A stretch of 64,000 nucleotides of DNA, taken from assembly GCA_963969525.1 (NCBI GenBank), contig CAXAKX010001196.1, positions 62,001 to 126,000 of the forward strand, given 5' to 3'. The notes beneath the pieces are model-generated. The model had not been told where the DNA came from and did not search any database. It saw only the letters and a list, made by a program, of their open reading frames with translations. Origin of the DNA: Ontholestes murinus. Its lineage: Eukaryota; Arthropoda; Insecta; Coleoptera; Staphylinidae. The translations under genes were made by a program, and so were the position numbers. Shown in pieces: positions 25,101 through 39,330 of this stretch (position 1 is the first letter of the stretch; each line of letters starts with the position of its first letter).

Positions 25101-28100
25101 CTTATTGTTATTGTTATTTCTTATTGTTATTGTTATTTCTTATTGTTATTGTTATTTCCTATTGTTATTGTTACTTCTTTTTGTTATTGTTATTACTTAC
25201 TGTTATTGTTATTTCCTTTTGTTATTGTTATTTCTTATTGTTATAGTTATTTCTTATTGTTATTGTTATTGTTATTTCTTATTGTTATTATTATTTCTTA
25301 TTGTTATTGTTATTTCTTATTGTTAGTGTTATTTCTTATAGTTATTGTTATTTCTTATTGTTATTGTTATTTCCTATTGATATTGTTATTTCCTATTGTT
25401 ATTGTTATTTATTATTGTTATTGTTATTTCTTATTGTTATTGTTATTTCATATTGTTATTGTTATTTCTTATTGTTATTGTTATTTCTTATTATTATTGT
25501 TATTTCTTATTGTTATTGTTATTTCTTATTGTTATTGTTATTTCTTATTGTTATTGTTATTTATTATTGTTATTGTTATTTCCTATTGTTATTGTTACTT
25601 CTTATTGTTATTTCTTATTGTTATTGTTATTGTTATTTCTTATTGTTATTTCCTATTGTTATTGTTATTTCTTATTGTTATTGTTATTGCCTATTGTTAT
25701 TGTTATTTCTTAATATTATTGTTATTTCTGTTTGTTACTGATATTTCTTATTGTTATTGTTATTTCTTATTGTTTTTTCTTATTGTTATTGTTATTTCTT
25801 ATTGTTATTGTTATTTCTTATTGTTATTGTTATTTCTTATTGTTATTGTTATTTCCTATTGTTATTGTTATTTCTTATTGTTATTGTTATTTCTTATTGT
25901 TATTGTTACTTCTTTTTGTTATTGTTATTACTTACTGTTATTGTTATTTCCTTTTGCTATTGTTATTTCTTATTGTTATAGTTATTTCTTATTGTTATTG
26001 TTATTTCTTATTGTTATTGTTATTGTTATTTCTTATTGTTATTATTATTTCTTATTGTTATTGTTATTTCTTATTGTTATTGTTATTTCTTATTGTTAGT
26101 GTTATTTCTTATTGTTATTGTTATTTCCTATTGATATTGTTATTTCCTATTGTTATTGTTATTGTTATTTCTTATTGTTATTGTTATTTCATATTGTTAT
26201 TGTTATTTCTTATTGTTATTGTTATTTCTTATTATTATTGTTATTTCTTATTGTTATGGTTATTTCTTATTGTTATTGTTATTTCTTATTGTTATTGTTA
26301 TTTATTATTGTTATTGTTATTTCCTATTGTTATTGTTACTTCTTATTGTTATTGTTATTTCTTATTGTTATTGTTATTTCCTCTTGTTATTGTTATTTCT
26401 TTTTGTTATTGTTATTTCTTTTTGTTATTGTTATTTCTTATTGTTATTGTTATTTCTTAATATTATTGTTATTTCTTTTTGTTACTGATATTTCTTATTG
26501 TTATTGTTATTTCTTATTGTTCTTTCTTATTGTTATTGTTATTTCTTATTGTTATTGTTATTTCTTATTGTTATTGTTATTTCTTATTGTTATTGTTATT
26601 TCCTCTTGTTATTGTTATTTCTTTTTGTTATTGTTATTTCTTTTTGTTATTGTTATTTCTTATTGTTATTGTTATAGTTATTTTTTATTGTTATTGTTAT
26701 TTCTTATTGTTATTGTTATTTCTTATTGTTATTGTTATTGCCTATTGTTATTGTTATTTCTTATTGTTATTGTTATTTCTTATTGTTATTGTTATTTCTT
26801 ATTGTTATTGTTATTGCCTATTGTTATTGTTATTTCTTATTGTTATTGTTATTTCTTATTGTTATTGTTATTGCCTATTGTTATTGTTATTTCTTATTGT
26901 TATTGTTATTTCTTATTGTTATTGTTATTTCTTATTGTTATTGTTATTGTTATTTCTTATTGTTATGGTTATTTCTTGTTGTTATTGTTATTTCTTATTG
27001 TTATTGTTATTTCTTATAGTTATTGTTATTTCTTATTGTTAGTGTTATTTCTTATTGTTATTGTTATTTCTTATTGTTATTGTTATTTGTTATTGTTATT
27101 GTTATTTCTTATTGTTATTGTTATTTCTTATTGTTATTGGTATTTCTTATAGTTATTGTTATTTCTTATTGTTATTGTTATTTCTTATTGATATTGTTAT
27201 TTCCTATTGTTATTGTTATTTATTATTGTTATTGTTATTTCTTATTGTTATTGTTATTTCATATTGTTATTGTTATTTCTTATTGTTATTGTTATTTCTT
27301 ATTATTATTGTTATTTCTTATTGTTAATGTTATTTCTTATTGTTATTGTTATTTCATATTGTTATTTCTGATTGTTATTGTTATTTCTTATTGTTATTGG
27401 TATTTCTTATGGTTATTGTTATTTCTTATTGTTATTGTTATTTCTTATTGATATTGTTATTTCCTATTGTTATTGTTATTTCTTTTTGTTATTGTTATTT
27501 CTTATTGTTTTTGTTATTTATTATTGTTATTGTTATTTCCTATTGTTATTGTTATTTCTTATTGTTATTGTTATTTCTTATTGTTATTTTTATTTCTTAT
27601 TGTTATTGTTATTGTTATTTCTTATTGTTAGTGTTATTTCTTATTGTTATTGTTATTTCTTATTGTTATTTCTTATTGTTATTGTTATTTATTATTGTTA
27701 TTGTTATTTCTTATTATTATTGTTATTTCTTATTGTTAATGTTATTTCTTATTGTTATTGTTATTTCTTATTGTTATTGTTATTTCCTATTATTATTGTT
27801 ATTTCTTATTGTTCTTTCTTATTGTTATTGTTATTTCTTATTGTTCTTTCTTATTGTTATTGTTATTTCCTATTGTTATTGTTATTTCTTTTTGTTATTG
27901 TTATTACGTATTGTTATTGTTATTTCTTTTTGTTATTGTTATTTCTTATTGTTATTGTTATTGTTATTTCTTATTCTTATTGTTATTTCTTATTGTTATT
28001 GTTATTTCTTATTCGTATTGTTATTTCCTATTGTTATTGTTATTTATTATTGTTATTGTTATTTCTTATTGTTATTGTTATTTCATATTGTTATTGTTAT

Positions 28101-28640
28101 TTCTTATTGTTATTGTTATTTCTTATTGTTATTGTTATTTCTTATTGTAATTCTTATTTCTTATTGTTATTGGTATTTCTTATAGTTATTGTTATTTCTT
28201 ATTGTTATTGTTATTTCTTATTGATATTGTTATTTCCTATTGTTATTGTTATTTATTATTGTTATTGTTATTTCTTATTGTTATTGTTATTTCATATTGT
28301 TATTGTTATTTCTTATTGTTATTGTTATTTCTTATTATTATTGTTATTTCTTATTGTTAATGTTATTTCTTATTGTTATTGTTATTTCTTATTGTTATTG
28401 TTATTTCCTATTGTTATTGTTATTTCTTATTGTTATTGTTATTTCTTATTATTATTGTTATTTCTTATTGTTATTGTTATTTCTTATTGTTATTGTTATT
28501 TCCTATTGTTATTGTTATTTCTTTTTGTTATTGTTATTACGTATTGTTATTGTTATTTCTTTTTGTTATTGTTATTTCTTATTATTATTGTTATTGTTAT
28601 TTCTTATTCTTATTGTTATTTCTTATTGTTATTGTTATTT
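22186..28640 (+). repeat. satellite segment collinear with parts of 36.3-42.4 kb
   Basis: Variant order: TATTCTTATTGTTGTTTC (22,321), TTATTCGTATTG (23,302), seven-T block (23,597-23,780), CTGTTTGTTACTG (about 25,728), CTTTTTGTTACTG (about 26,478), TCCTCTTG (26,391 and 26,591), TTATGGTTATTTC, TCTGATTG (about 27,368) and TTACGTATTG (27,907 and 28,540). The same order occurs in 36.4-42.4 kb at offsets rising from about 14.0 to 15.1 kb, so the two are diverged copies with insertions and losses of 19-bp units. No non-satellite sequence is seen. Confidence 0.8.
24157..24384 (+). repeat. 114-bp (six-unit) local tandem duplication
   Basis: The run TTACTTCTTTTTG, TTACTTACTG, TCCTTTTG, TTATAG occurs twice, 114 bp apart (TTACTTC at 24,171 and 24,285). 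The related segment near 38.4 kb has it once. The offset between the two segments drops by exactly 114 bp across this point, which confirms an added copy here. Confidence 0.87.
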
Positions 28641-29990
28641 CTTATTGTTATTGTTATTTCTTATTGTTATTGTTGTTTCTTAATGTTATTGTTATTTCTT
28701 ATTGTTATTGTTATTTCTTAATATTATTGTTATTTCTTTTCGTTATTGTTATTTCTTATTGTTCTTTCTTATTGTTATTGTTATTTCTTATTGTTATTGT
28801 TATTTCCTATTGTAATTGTTATTTTTCTTTGTTATTGTTATTACTTATTGTTATTGTTATTTCTTTTTGTTATTGTTATTTCTTATTGTTATTGTTATTG
28901 TTATTTGTTATTGTTATTGTTATTTCTTATTGTTATTGTTATTTATTATTGTTATTGTTATTTCCTATTGTTATTGTTATTTCTTATTGTTATTTTTATT
29001 TCTTATTGTTATTGTTATTTCTTATTGTTATTGTTATTGTTATTTCTTATTGTTATTGTTATTACTTATTGTTATTGTTATTGTTATTTCTTATTGTTAT
29101 TGTTATTTCTTATTGTTATTTCCTATTGTTATTGTTATTTCTTTTTGTTATTGTTATTTCTTATTGTTATTGTTATTGTTATTTTTTATTGTTACTGTTA
29201 TTTCTTATTGTTATTGTTATTTCTTATTGTTATTGTTATTTCTTATTGTTATTGTTATTTCTTATTGTTATTGTTATTTCTTATTGTTATTGTTTATTCT
29301 TATTGTTATTGTTATTTCCTATTGTTATTGTTATTTCTTTTTGTTATTGCTATTTCTTATTGTTATTGTTATTTCTTATTGTTATTGTTATTTCTTATTG
29401 GTATTGTTATTTCTTATTGGTATTGTTATTTCTTATTGTTATTGTTCTTTCTTATTGTTATAGTTATTTCTTATTGGTATTGTTATTTCTTATTGTTATT
29501 GTTATTTCTTATTGTTATTGATATTTCTTATTGTTATTGTTATTTCTTATTGTTATTGTTATTTCCTATTGTTATTGTTATTTCTTATTGTTATTGTTAT
29601 TTCTTATTGTTATTGTTATTTCTTTTTGTTATTGATATTTCTTATTGTTATTGTTATTTCTTATTGTTATTGTTATTTCTTATTGTTATTGTTATTTCTT
29701 ATTGTTATTGTTATTTCTTATTGTTATTGTTATTTCTTATTGTTATTGTTATTTCTTATTGTTATTGTTATTTCTTATTGTTATTGTTATTTCTTATTGT
29801 TATTGTTATTTCTTATTGTTATTGTTATTTCCTATTGTTATTGTTATTTCTTATTGTTATTGTTATTTCTTATTGTTATTGTTATTTCTTATTGTTATTG
29901 TTATTGTTATTTCTTAATGTTATTCGTATTGTTATTTCTTATTGTTATTGTTATTTCTTATTGTTATTGTTATTTCTTATTATTATTGTT
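28641..29990 (+). repeat. ~1.36-kb higher-order block, left copy
   Basis: Markers TTGTTTCTTAATG (about 28,675), CTTTTCG (about 28,738), TGTAATTG with ATTTTTCTTTG (about 28,830), TTGTTTATTC (about 29,292), paired GGTATTG and TTATAG (about 29,461). They recur 1,354 bp further on, and 1,373 bp from the ATTTTTC marker onward. Its last part, with TTATTCGTATTG (29,925), is not shared with the right copy. Confidence 0.8.
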
Positions 29991-31449
29991 ATTTCTTATT
30001 GTTATTGTTATTTCTTATTGTTATTGTTGTTTCTTAATGTTATTGTTATTTCTTATTGTTATTGTTATTTCTTAATATTATTGTTATTTCTTTTCGTTAT
30101 TGTTATTTCTTATTGTTCTTTCTTATTGTTATTGTTATTTCTTATTGTTATTGTTATTTCTTATTGTTATTGTTATTTCCTATTGTAATTGTTATTTTTC
30201 TTTGTTATTGTTATTACTTATTGTTATTGTTATTTCTTTTTGTTATTGTTATTTCTTATTGTTATTGTTATTGTTATTTGTTATTGTTATTGTTATTTCT
30301 TATTGTTATTGTTATTTATTATTGTTATTGTTATTTCCTATTGTTATTGTTATTTCTTATTGTTATTTTTATTTCTTATTGTTATTGTTATTTCTTATTG
30401 TTATTGTTATTGTTATTTCTTATTGTTATTGTTATTACTTATTGTTATTGTTATTGTTATTTCTTATTGTTATTGTTATTTCTTATTGTTATTTCCTATT
30501 GTTATTGTTATTTCTTTTTGTTATTGTTATTTCTTATTGTTATTGTTATTGTTATTTTTTATTGTTACTGTTATTTCTTATTGTTATTGTTATTTCTTAT
30601 TGTTATTGTTATTTCTTATTGTTATTGTTATTTCTTATTGTTATTGTTATTTCTTATTGTTATTGTTTATTCTTATTGTTATTGTTATTTCCTATTGTTA
30701 TTGTTATTTCTTTTTGTTATTGCTATTTCTTATTGTTATTGTTATTTCTTATTGTTATTGTTATTTCTTATTGGTATTGTTATTTCTTATTGTTATTGTT
30801 CTTTCTTATTGTTATAGTTATTTCTTATTGGTATTGTTATTTCTTATTGTTATTGTTATTTCTTATTGTTATTGATATTTCTTATTGTTATTGTTATTTC
30901 TTATTGTTATTGTTATTTCCTATTGTTATTGTTATTTCTTATTGTTATTGTTATTTCTTATTGTTATTGTTATTTCTTTTTGTTATTGATATTTCTTATT
31001 GTTATTGTTATTTCTTATTGTTATTGTTATTTCTTATTGTTATTGTTATTTCTTATTGTTATTGTTATTTCTTATTGTTATTGTTATTTCTTATTGTTAT
31101 TGTTATTTCTTATTGTTATTGTTATTTCTTATTGTTATTGTTATTTCTTATTGTTATTGTTATTTCCTATTGTTATTGTTATTTCTTTTTGTTATTGTTA
31201 TTACTTATTGTTATTGTTATTTCTTTTTGTTATTGTTATTTCTTATTGTTATTGTTATTGTTATTTCTTATTGTTATTGTTATTTCTTATTGTTATTGTT
31301 ATTTCTTATTGTTATTGTTATTGCCTATTGTTATTGTTATTTCTTATTGTTATTGTTCTTTCTTATTGTTATTGTTATTTCTTATTGTTATTGTTATTTA
31401 TTACTGTTGTTGTTATTTCTTATTGTTATTGTTATTTCATATTGTTATT
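29991..31449 (+). repeat. ~1.36-kb higher-order block, right copy, then K-type tail
   Basis: Repeats the markers of 28,641-29,650. After about 31,020 it continues differently, through TTACTTATTG and CTTTTTG units to TTACTGTTGTTG (about 31,400) and a CATATTG unit. That tail is the left flank of the 11.2-kb duplication and looks like the ordinary context of such blocks, for example near 34.03-34.08 kb. Confidence 0.77.
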
Positions 31450-34400
31450 GTTATTTCTTATTATTATTGTTATTTCTTATTATTATTGTTATTTCTTATT
31501 GTTAGTGTTATTTCTTATTGTTATTGTTAGTTCTTATTGTTATTGTTATTTCTTATTGTTATTGTTATTTATTATTGTTATTGTTATTTCCTATTGTTAT
31601 TGTTATTTCTTATTGTTATTGTTATTTATTATTGTTATTGTAATTTCTTATTGTTATTGTTATTTCTTATTGTTATTGTTATTTCTTTATTGTTCTTTCT
31701 TATTGTTATTGTTATTTCTTATTGTTATTGTTATTTCTTATTGTTATTGTTATTTCTTATTGTTATTGTTATTTCTTATTGTTATTGTTATTTCCTATTG
31801 TTATTGTTACTTCTTTTTGTTATTGTTATTACTTATTGTTATTGTTATTTCTTTTTGTTATTGTTATTTCTTATTGTTATTGTTATTTATTATTGTTATT
31901 GTTATTTCCTATTGTTATTGTTATTTCTTATTGTTATTGTTATTTCTTATTGTTATTGGTATTTCTTATAGTTATTGTTATTTCTTATTGTTATTGTTAT
32001 TTCTTATTGATATTGTTATTTCCTATTGTTATTGTTATTTATTATTGTTATTGTTATTTCTTATTGTTATTGTTATTTCATATTGTTATTGTTATTTCTT
32101 ATTGTTATTGTTATTTCTTATTATTATTGTTATTTCTTATTGTTAATGTTATTTCTTATTGTTATTGTTATTTCTTATTGTTATTGTTATTTCCTATTGT
32201 TATTGTTATTTCTTATTCTTATTGTTATTTCTTATTATTATTGTTATTTCTTATTGTTATTGTTATTTCTTATTGTTATTGTTATTTCTTATTGTTATTG
32301 TTATTTCCTATTGTTATTGTTATTTCTTTTTGTTATTGTTATTACGTATTGTTATTGTTATTTCTTTTTGTTATTGTTATTTCTTATTATTATTGTTATT
32401 GTTATTTCTTATTGTTATTGTTATTTCTTATTGTTATTGTTATTTCTTATTGTTATTGTTATTTCCTATTGTTATTGTTATTTCTTATTGTTATTGTTAT
32501 TTCTTATTGTTATTGTTATTGTTATTTCTTAATGTTATTCGTATTGTTATTTCTTATTGTTATTGTTATTTCTTATTGTTATTGTTATTTCTTATTATTA
32601 TTGTTATTTCTTATTGTTATTGTTATTTCTTATTGTTATTGTTGTTTCTTAATGTTATTGTTATTTCTTTTCGTTATTGTTATTTCTTATTGTTCTTTCT
32701 TATTGTTATTGTTATTTCTTATTGTTATTGTTATTTCTTATTGTTATTGTTATTTCCTATTGTAATTGTTATTTTTCTTTGTTATTGTTATTACTTATTG
32801 TTATTGTTATTTCTTTTTGTTATTGTTATTTCTTATTGTTATTGTTATTGTTATTTGTTATTGTTATTGTTATTTCTTATTGTTATTGTTATTTATTATT
32901 GTTATTGTTATTTCCTATTGTTATTGTTATTTCTTATTGTTATTTTTATTTCTTATTGTTATTGTTATTTCCTATTGTTATTGCTATTGTTATTTCTTAT
33001 TGTTATTGTTATTACTTATTGTTATTGTTATTGTTATTTCTTATTGTTATTGTTATTTCTTATTGTTATTTCCTATTGTTATTGTTATTTCTTTTTGTTA
33101 TTGTTATTTCTTATTGTTATTGTTATTGTTATTTTTTATTGTTACTGTTATTTCTTATTGTTATTGTTATTTCTTATTGTTATTGTTATTTCTTATTGTT
33201 ATTGTTATTTCTTATTGTTATTGTTATTTCTTATTGTTATTGTTATTTCCTATTGTTATTGTTATTTCTTTTTGTTATTGCTATTTCTTATTGTTATTGT
33301 TATTTCTTATTGTTATTGTTATTTCTTATTGGTATTGTTATTTCTTATTGTTATTGTTCTTTCTTATTGTTATAGTTATTTCTTATTGGTATTGTTATTT
33401 CTTATTGTTATTGTTATTTCTTATTGTTATTGATATTTCTTATTGTTATTGTTATTTCTTATTGTTATTGTTATTTCCTATTGTTATTGTTATTTTTTAT
33501 TGTTATTGTTATTTCTTATTGTTATTGTTATTTCTTTTTGTTATTGATATTTCTTATTGTTATTGTTATATCTTATTGTTAGTTCTTATTGTTATTGTTA
33601 TTTCTTTTTGTTATTGTTATTTCTTATTGTTATTGTTATTTCTTATTGTTATTGTTATTTCTTATTGTTATTGTTATTTCTTATTGTTATTGTTATTTCT
33701 TATTGTTATTGTTATTTCTTATTGTTATTGTTATTTCTTATTGTTATTGTTATTTCTTATTGTTATTGTTATTTCTTATTGTTATTGTTATTTCCTATTG
33801 TTATTGTTATTTCTTTTTGTTATTGTTATTACTTATTGTTATTGTTATTTCTTTTTGTTATTGTTATTTCTTATTGTTATTGTTATTGTTATTTCTTATT
33901 GTTATTGTTATTTCTTATTGTTATTGTTATTTCTTATTGTTATTGTTATTGCCTATTGTTATTGTTATTTCTTATTGTTATTGTTCTTTCTTATTGTTAT
34001 TGTTATTTCTTATTGTTATTGTTATTTATTACTGTTGTTGTTATTTCTTATTGTTATTGTTATTTCATATTGTTATTGTTATTTCTTATTGTTATTGTTA
34101 TTTCTTATTATTATTGTTATTTCTTATTGTTAGTGTTATTTCTTATTGTTATTGTTAGTTCTTATTGTTATTGTTATTTCTTATTGTTATTGTTATTTAT
34201 TATTGTTATTGTTATTTCCTATTGTTATTGTTATTTCTTATTGTTATTGTTATTTATTATTGTTATTGTAATTTCTTATTGTTATTGTAATTTCTTATTG
34301 TTATTGTTATTTCTTATTGTTATTGTTATTTCTTTATTGTTATTGTTATTTCTTATTGTTATTGTTATTTCTTATTGTTATTGTTATTTCTTATTGTTAT

Positions 34401-37400
34401 TGTTATTTCTTATTGTTATTGTTATTTCCTATTGTTATTGTTACTTCTTTTTGTTATTGTTATTACTTATTGTTATTGTTATTTCTTTTTGTTATTGTTA
34501 TTTCTTATTGTTATTGTTATTTATTATTGTTATTGTTATTTCCTATTGTTATTGTTATTTCTTATTGTTATTGTTATTTATTATTGTTATTGTAATTTCT
34601 TATTGTTATTGTTATTTCTTATTGTTATTGTTATTTCTTTATTGTTCTTTCTTATTGTTATTGTTGTTTCTTAATGTTATTGTTATTTCTTATTGTTATT
34701 GTTATTTCTTAATATTATTGTTATTTCTTTTCGTTATTGTTATTTCTTATTGTTCTTTCTTATTGTTATTGTTATTTCTTATTGTTATTGTTATTTCTTA
34801 TTGTTATTGTTATTTCCTATTGTAATTGTTATTTTTCTTTGTTATTGTTATTACTTATTGTTATTGTTATTTCTTTTTGTTATTGTTATTTCTTATTGTT
34901 ATTGTTATTGTTATTTGTTATTGTTATTGTTATTTCTGATTGTTATTGTTATTTATTATTGTTATTGTTATTTCCTATTGTTATTGTTATTTCTTATTGT
35001 TATTTTTATTTCTTATTGTTATTGTTATTTCTTATTGTTATTGTTATTACTTATTGTTATTGTTATTGTTATTTCTTATTGTTATTGTTATTTCTTATTG
35101 TTATTTCCTATTGTTATTGTTATTTCTTTTTGTTATTGTTATTTCTTATTGTTATTGTTATTGTTATTTTTTATTGTTACTGTTATTTCTTATTGTTATT
35201 GTTATTTCTTATTGTTATTGTTATTTCTTATTGTTATTGTTTATTCTTATTGTTATTGTTATTTCCTATTGTTATTGTTATTTCTTTTTGTTATTGCTAT
35301 TTCTTATTGTTATTGTTATTTCTTATTGTTATTGTTATTTCTTATTGGTATTGTTATTTCTTATTGTTATTGTTCTTTCTTATTGTTATAGTTATTTCTT
35401 ATTGGTATTGTTATTTCTTATTGTTATTGTTATTTCTTATTGTTATTGATATTTCTTATTGTTATTGTTATTTCTTATTGTTATTGTTATTTCCTATTGT
35501 TATTGTTATTTCTTATTGTTATTGTTATTTCTTATTGTTATTGTTATTTCTTTTTGTTATTGATATTTCTTATTGTTAGTTCTTATTGTTATTGTTATTT
35601 CTTTTTGTTATTGTTATTTCTTATTGTTATTGTTATTTCTTATTGTTATTGTTATTTCTTATTGTTATTGTTATTTCTTATTGTTATTGTTATTTCTTAT
35701 TGTTATTGTTATTTCTTATTGTTATTGTTATTTCTTATTGTTATTGTTATTTCTTATTGTTATTGTTATTTCCTATTGTTATTGTTATTTCTTTTTGTTA
35801 TTGTTATTACTTATTGTTATTGTTATTTCTTTTTGTTATTGTTATTTCTTATTGTTATTGTTATTGTTATTTCTTATTGTTATTGTTATTTCTTATTGTT
35901 ATTGTTATTTCTTATTGTTATTGTTATTGCCTATTGTTATTGTTATTTCTTATTGTTATTGTTCTTTCTTATTGTTATTGTTATTTATTACTGTTGTTGT
36001 TATTTCTTATTGTTATTGTTATTTCATATTGTTATTGTTATTTCTTATTGTTATTGTTATTTCTTATTATTATTGTTATTTCTTATTGTTAGTGTTATTT
36101 CTTATTGTTATTGTTAGTTCTTATTGTTATTGTTATTTCTTATTGTTATTGTTATTTATTATTGTTATTGTTATTTCCTATTGTTATTGTTATTTCTTAT
36201 TGTTATTGTTATTTATTATTGTTATTGTAATTTCTTATTGTTATTGTTATTTCTTATTGTTATTGTTATTTCTTTATTGTTCTTTCTTATTGTTATTGTT
36301 ATTTCTTATTGTTATTGTTATTTCTTATTGTTATTGTTATTTCTTATTGTTATTGTTATTTCTTATTGTTATTGTTATTTCCTATTGTTATTGTTATTAC
36401 TTATTGTTATTGTTATTTCTTTTTGTTATTGTTATTTCTTATTCTTATTGTTGTTTCTTATTTCTATTGTTATTTCTTATTGTTATTGTTATTTCTTATT
36501 GTTATTGTTATTTCTTATTGTTATTGTTATTTCTTATTGTTATTGTTATTTCTTATTGTTATTGTTATTTCTTATTGTTATTGTTATTTCTTCTTATTAT
36601 TGTTATTTCTTATTGTTATTGTTATTTCTTATTGGTATTGTTATTTCCTATTGTTATTGTTATTTATTATTGTTATTTTTATTTCCTATTGTTATTGTTA
36701 TTTCTTATTGTTATTGTTATTTCTTATTGTTATTGTTATTGTTATTTCTTATTGTTATTGTTATTTCTTATTGTTATTGTTATTTCTTATTGTTATTGTT
36801 ATTTCTTATAGTTATTGTTATTTCTTATAGTTATTGTTATTTCTTATTGATATTGTTATTTCTTATTGTTATTGTTATTTCCTATTGTTATTGTTATTTC
36901 TTATTGTTATTGTTATTTCTTATTGTTATTGTTATTTCTTAATGGTATTGTTATTTCTTATTGTTATTGTTATTTCTTAATATTATTGTTATTTCTTTTT
37001 GTTATTGATATTTCTTATTGTTATTGTTATTTCTTATTGTTCTTTCTTATTGTTATTGTTATTTCTTATTGTTATTTCCTATTGTTATTGTTATTTCTTT
37101 TTGTTATAGTTATTACTTATTGTTATTGTTATTTCTTTTTGTTATTGTTATTTCTTATTGTTATTGTTATTTCTTATTGTTATTGTTATTTCTTATTGTT
37201 ATTGTTATTTCTTATTGTTATTGTTATTTCTTATTGTTATTGTTATTTCTTATTGTTATTGTTATTTCCTATTGTTATTGTTATTTCTTATTGTTATTGT
37301 TATTTCTTATTGTTATTGTTATTTCTTATTGTTATTCGTATTGTTATTTCTTATTGTTATTTTTATTTCTTATTGTTATTTCTTAATGTTATTGTTATTT

Positions 37401-37429
37401 CTTATTGTTATTGTTATTTCTTATTGTTA

Positions 37430-39330
37430 TTGTTATTTCTTATTGTTATTGTTATTTCTTATTGTTATTGTTGTTTCTTATTGTTATTGTTATTTCTTAT
37501 TGTTATTGTTATTTCTTAATATTATTGTTATTTCTTATTGTTATTGTTATTTCTTATTGTTATTGTTATTTCTTTTTGTTATTGTTATTTCTTATTGTTA
37601 TTGTTATTTCTTATTGTTTTTGTTATTTCTTATTGATATTGTTATTTCTTATTGTTATTGTTATTTTTTATTGTTATTGTAATTTCTTATTGTTACTGTT
37701 ATTTCTTATTGTTATTGTTATTTTTTATTGTTATTGTTATTTCTTATTGTAATTGTTATTTCCTATTGTTATTGTTATTTCTTATTGTCATTGTTATTTC
37801 TTATTGTTATTGTTATTTCTTATTGTTATTGTTATTTTTTATTGGTATTGTTATTTCCTATTGTTATTGTTATTTATTATTGTTATTGTTATTTCTTATT
37901 GTTATTGTTATTTCATATTGTTATTGTTATTTCTTATTATTATTGTTATTTCTTATTGTTAGTGTTATTTCTTATTGTTATTGTTATTTCTTATTGTTAT
38001 TGTTATTTCTTATTGTTATTGTTATTTATTATTGTTATTGTTATTTCCTATTGTTATTGTTATTGTTATTTCTTATTGTTATTGTTATTTCTTATTGTTA
38101 TTGTTATTGTTATTTCTTATTGTTATTGTTATTTCTTATTTTTATTGTTATTTCTTATTGTTATTGTTATTTCTTATTGTTATTGTTATTTCTTATAGTT
38201 ATTGTTATTTCTTATAGTTATTGTTATTTCTTATTGTTATTGTTATTTCTTATTGTTATTGTTATTTCTTATAGTTATTGTTATTTCCTATTGTTATTGT
38301 TATTTCTTATTGTTATTGTTATTTCTTAATATTATTGTTATTTCTTATTGTTATTGTTATTTCTTATTGTTATTGTTATTTCTTATTGTTATTGTTATTT
38401 CCTATTGTTATTGTTACTTCTTTTTGTTATTGTTATTACTTACTGTTATTGTTATTTCCTTTTGTTATTGTTATTTCTTATTATTATAGTTATTTCTTAT
38501 TGTTATTGTTATTGTTATTTCTTATTGGTATTATTATTTCTTATTGTTATTGTTATTTCTTATTGTTATTGTTATTTCTTATTGTTAGTGTTATTTCTTA
38601 TAGTTATTGTTATTTCTTATAGTTATTGTTATTTCTTATTGTTATTGTTATTTCCTATTGATATTGTTATTTCCTATTGTTATTGTTATTTATTATTGTT
38701 ATTGTTATTTCTTATTGTTATTGTTATTTCATATTGTTATTGTTATTTCTTATTGTTATTGTTATTTCTTATTATTATTGTTATTTCTTATTGTTATTGT
38801 TATTTCTTATTGTTATTGTTATTTATTATTGTTATTGTTATTTCCTATTGTTATTGTTACTTCTTATTGTTATTTCTTATTGTTATTGTTATTGTTATTT
38901 CTTATTGTTATTGTTATTTCCTATTGTTATTGTTATTTCTTATTGTTATTGTTATTGCCTATTGTTATTGTTATTTCTTATTGTTATTGTTATTTCTTAA
39001 TATTATTGTTATTTCTGTTTGTTACTGATATTTCTTATTGTTATTGTTATTTCTTATTGTTTTTTCTTATTGTTATTGTTATTTCTTATTGTTATTGTTA
39101 TTTCTTATTGTTATTGTTATTTCTTATTGTTATTGTTATTTCCTATTGTTATTGTTACTTCTTTTTGTTATTGTTATTACTTACTGTTATTGTTATTTCC
39201 TTTTGTTATTGTTATTTCTTATTGTTATAGTTATTTCTTATTGTTATTGTTATTGTTATTTCTTATTGTTATTATTATTTCTTATTGTTATTGTTATTTC
39301 TTATTGTTATTGTTATTTCTTATTGTTAGT
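37430..39330 (+). repeat. 1.9-kb sub-repeat, left copy, inside copy A
   Basis: Collinear with the following 1.9 kb at offsets of 1,899-1,900 bp (seven-T block) and 1,862 bp (CTGTTTGTTACTG region, 39,014 against 40,876). This copy has six T where the partner has seven, which explains the 1-bp change. Markers are TGTCATTG (about 37,787), TATTGGTATTATT (about 38,524) and CTGTTTGTTACTG. The same copy is present again in copy B at about 48,790-50,690. Edges are approximate. Confidence 0.8.

Noticed and set aside
31682..31700. TTTATTGTTCTTTC as a promoter, terminator or polyadenylation site
   Set aside because: It is a short variant unit inherited with the K block at many positions and has no associated gene, so no regulatory role can be supported from sequence.
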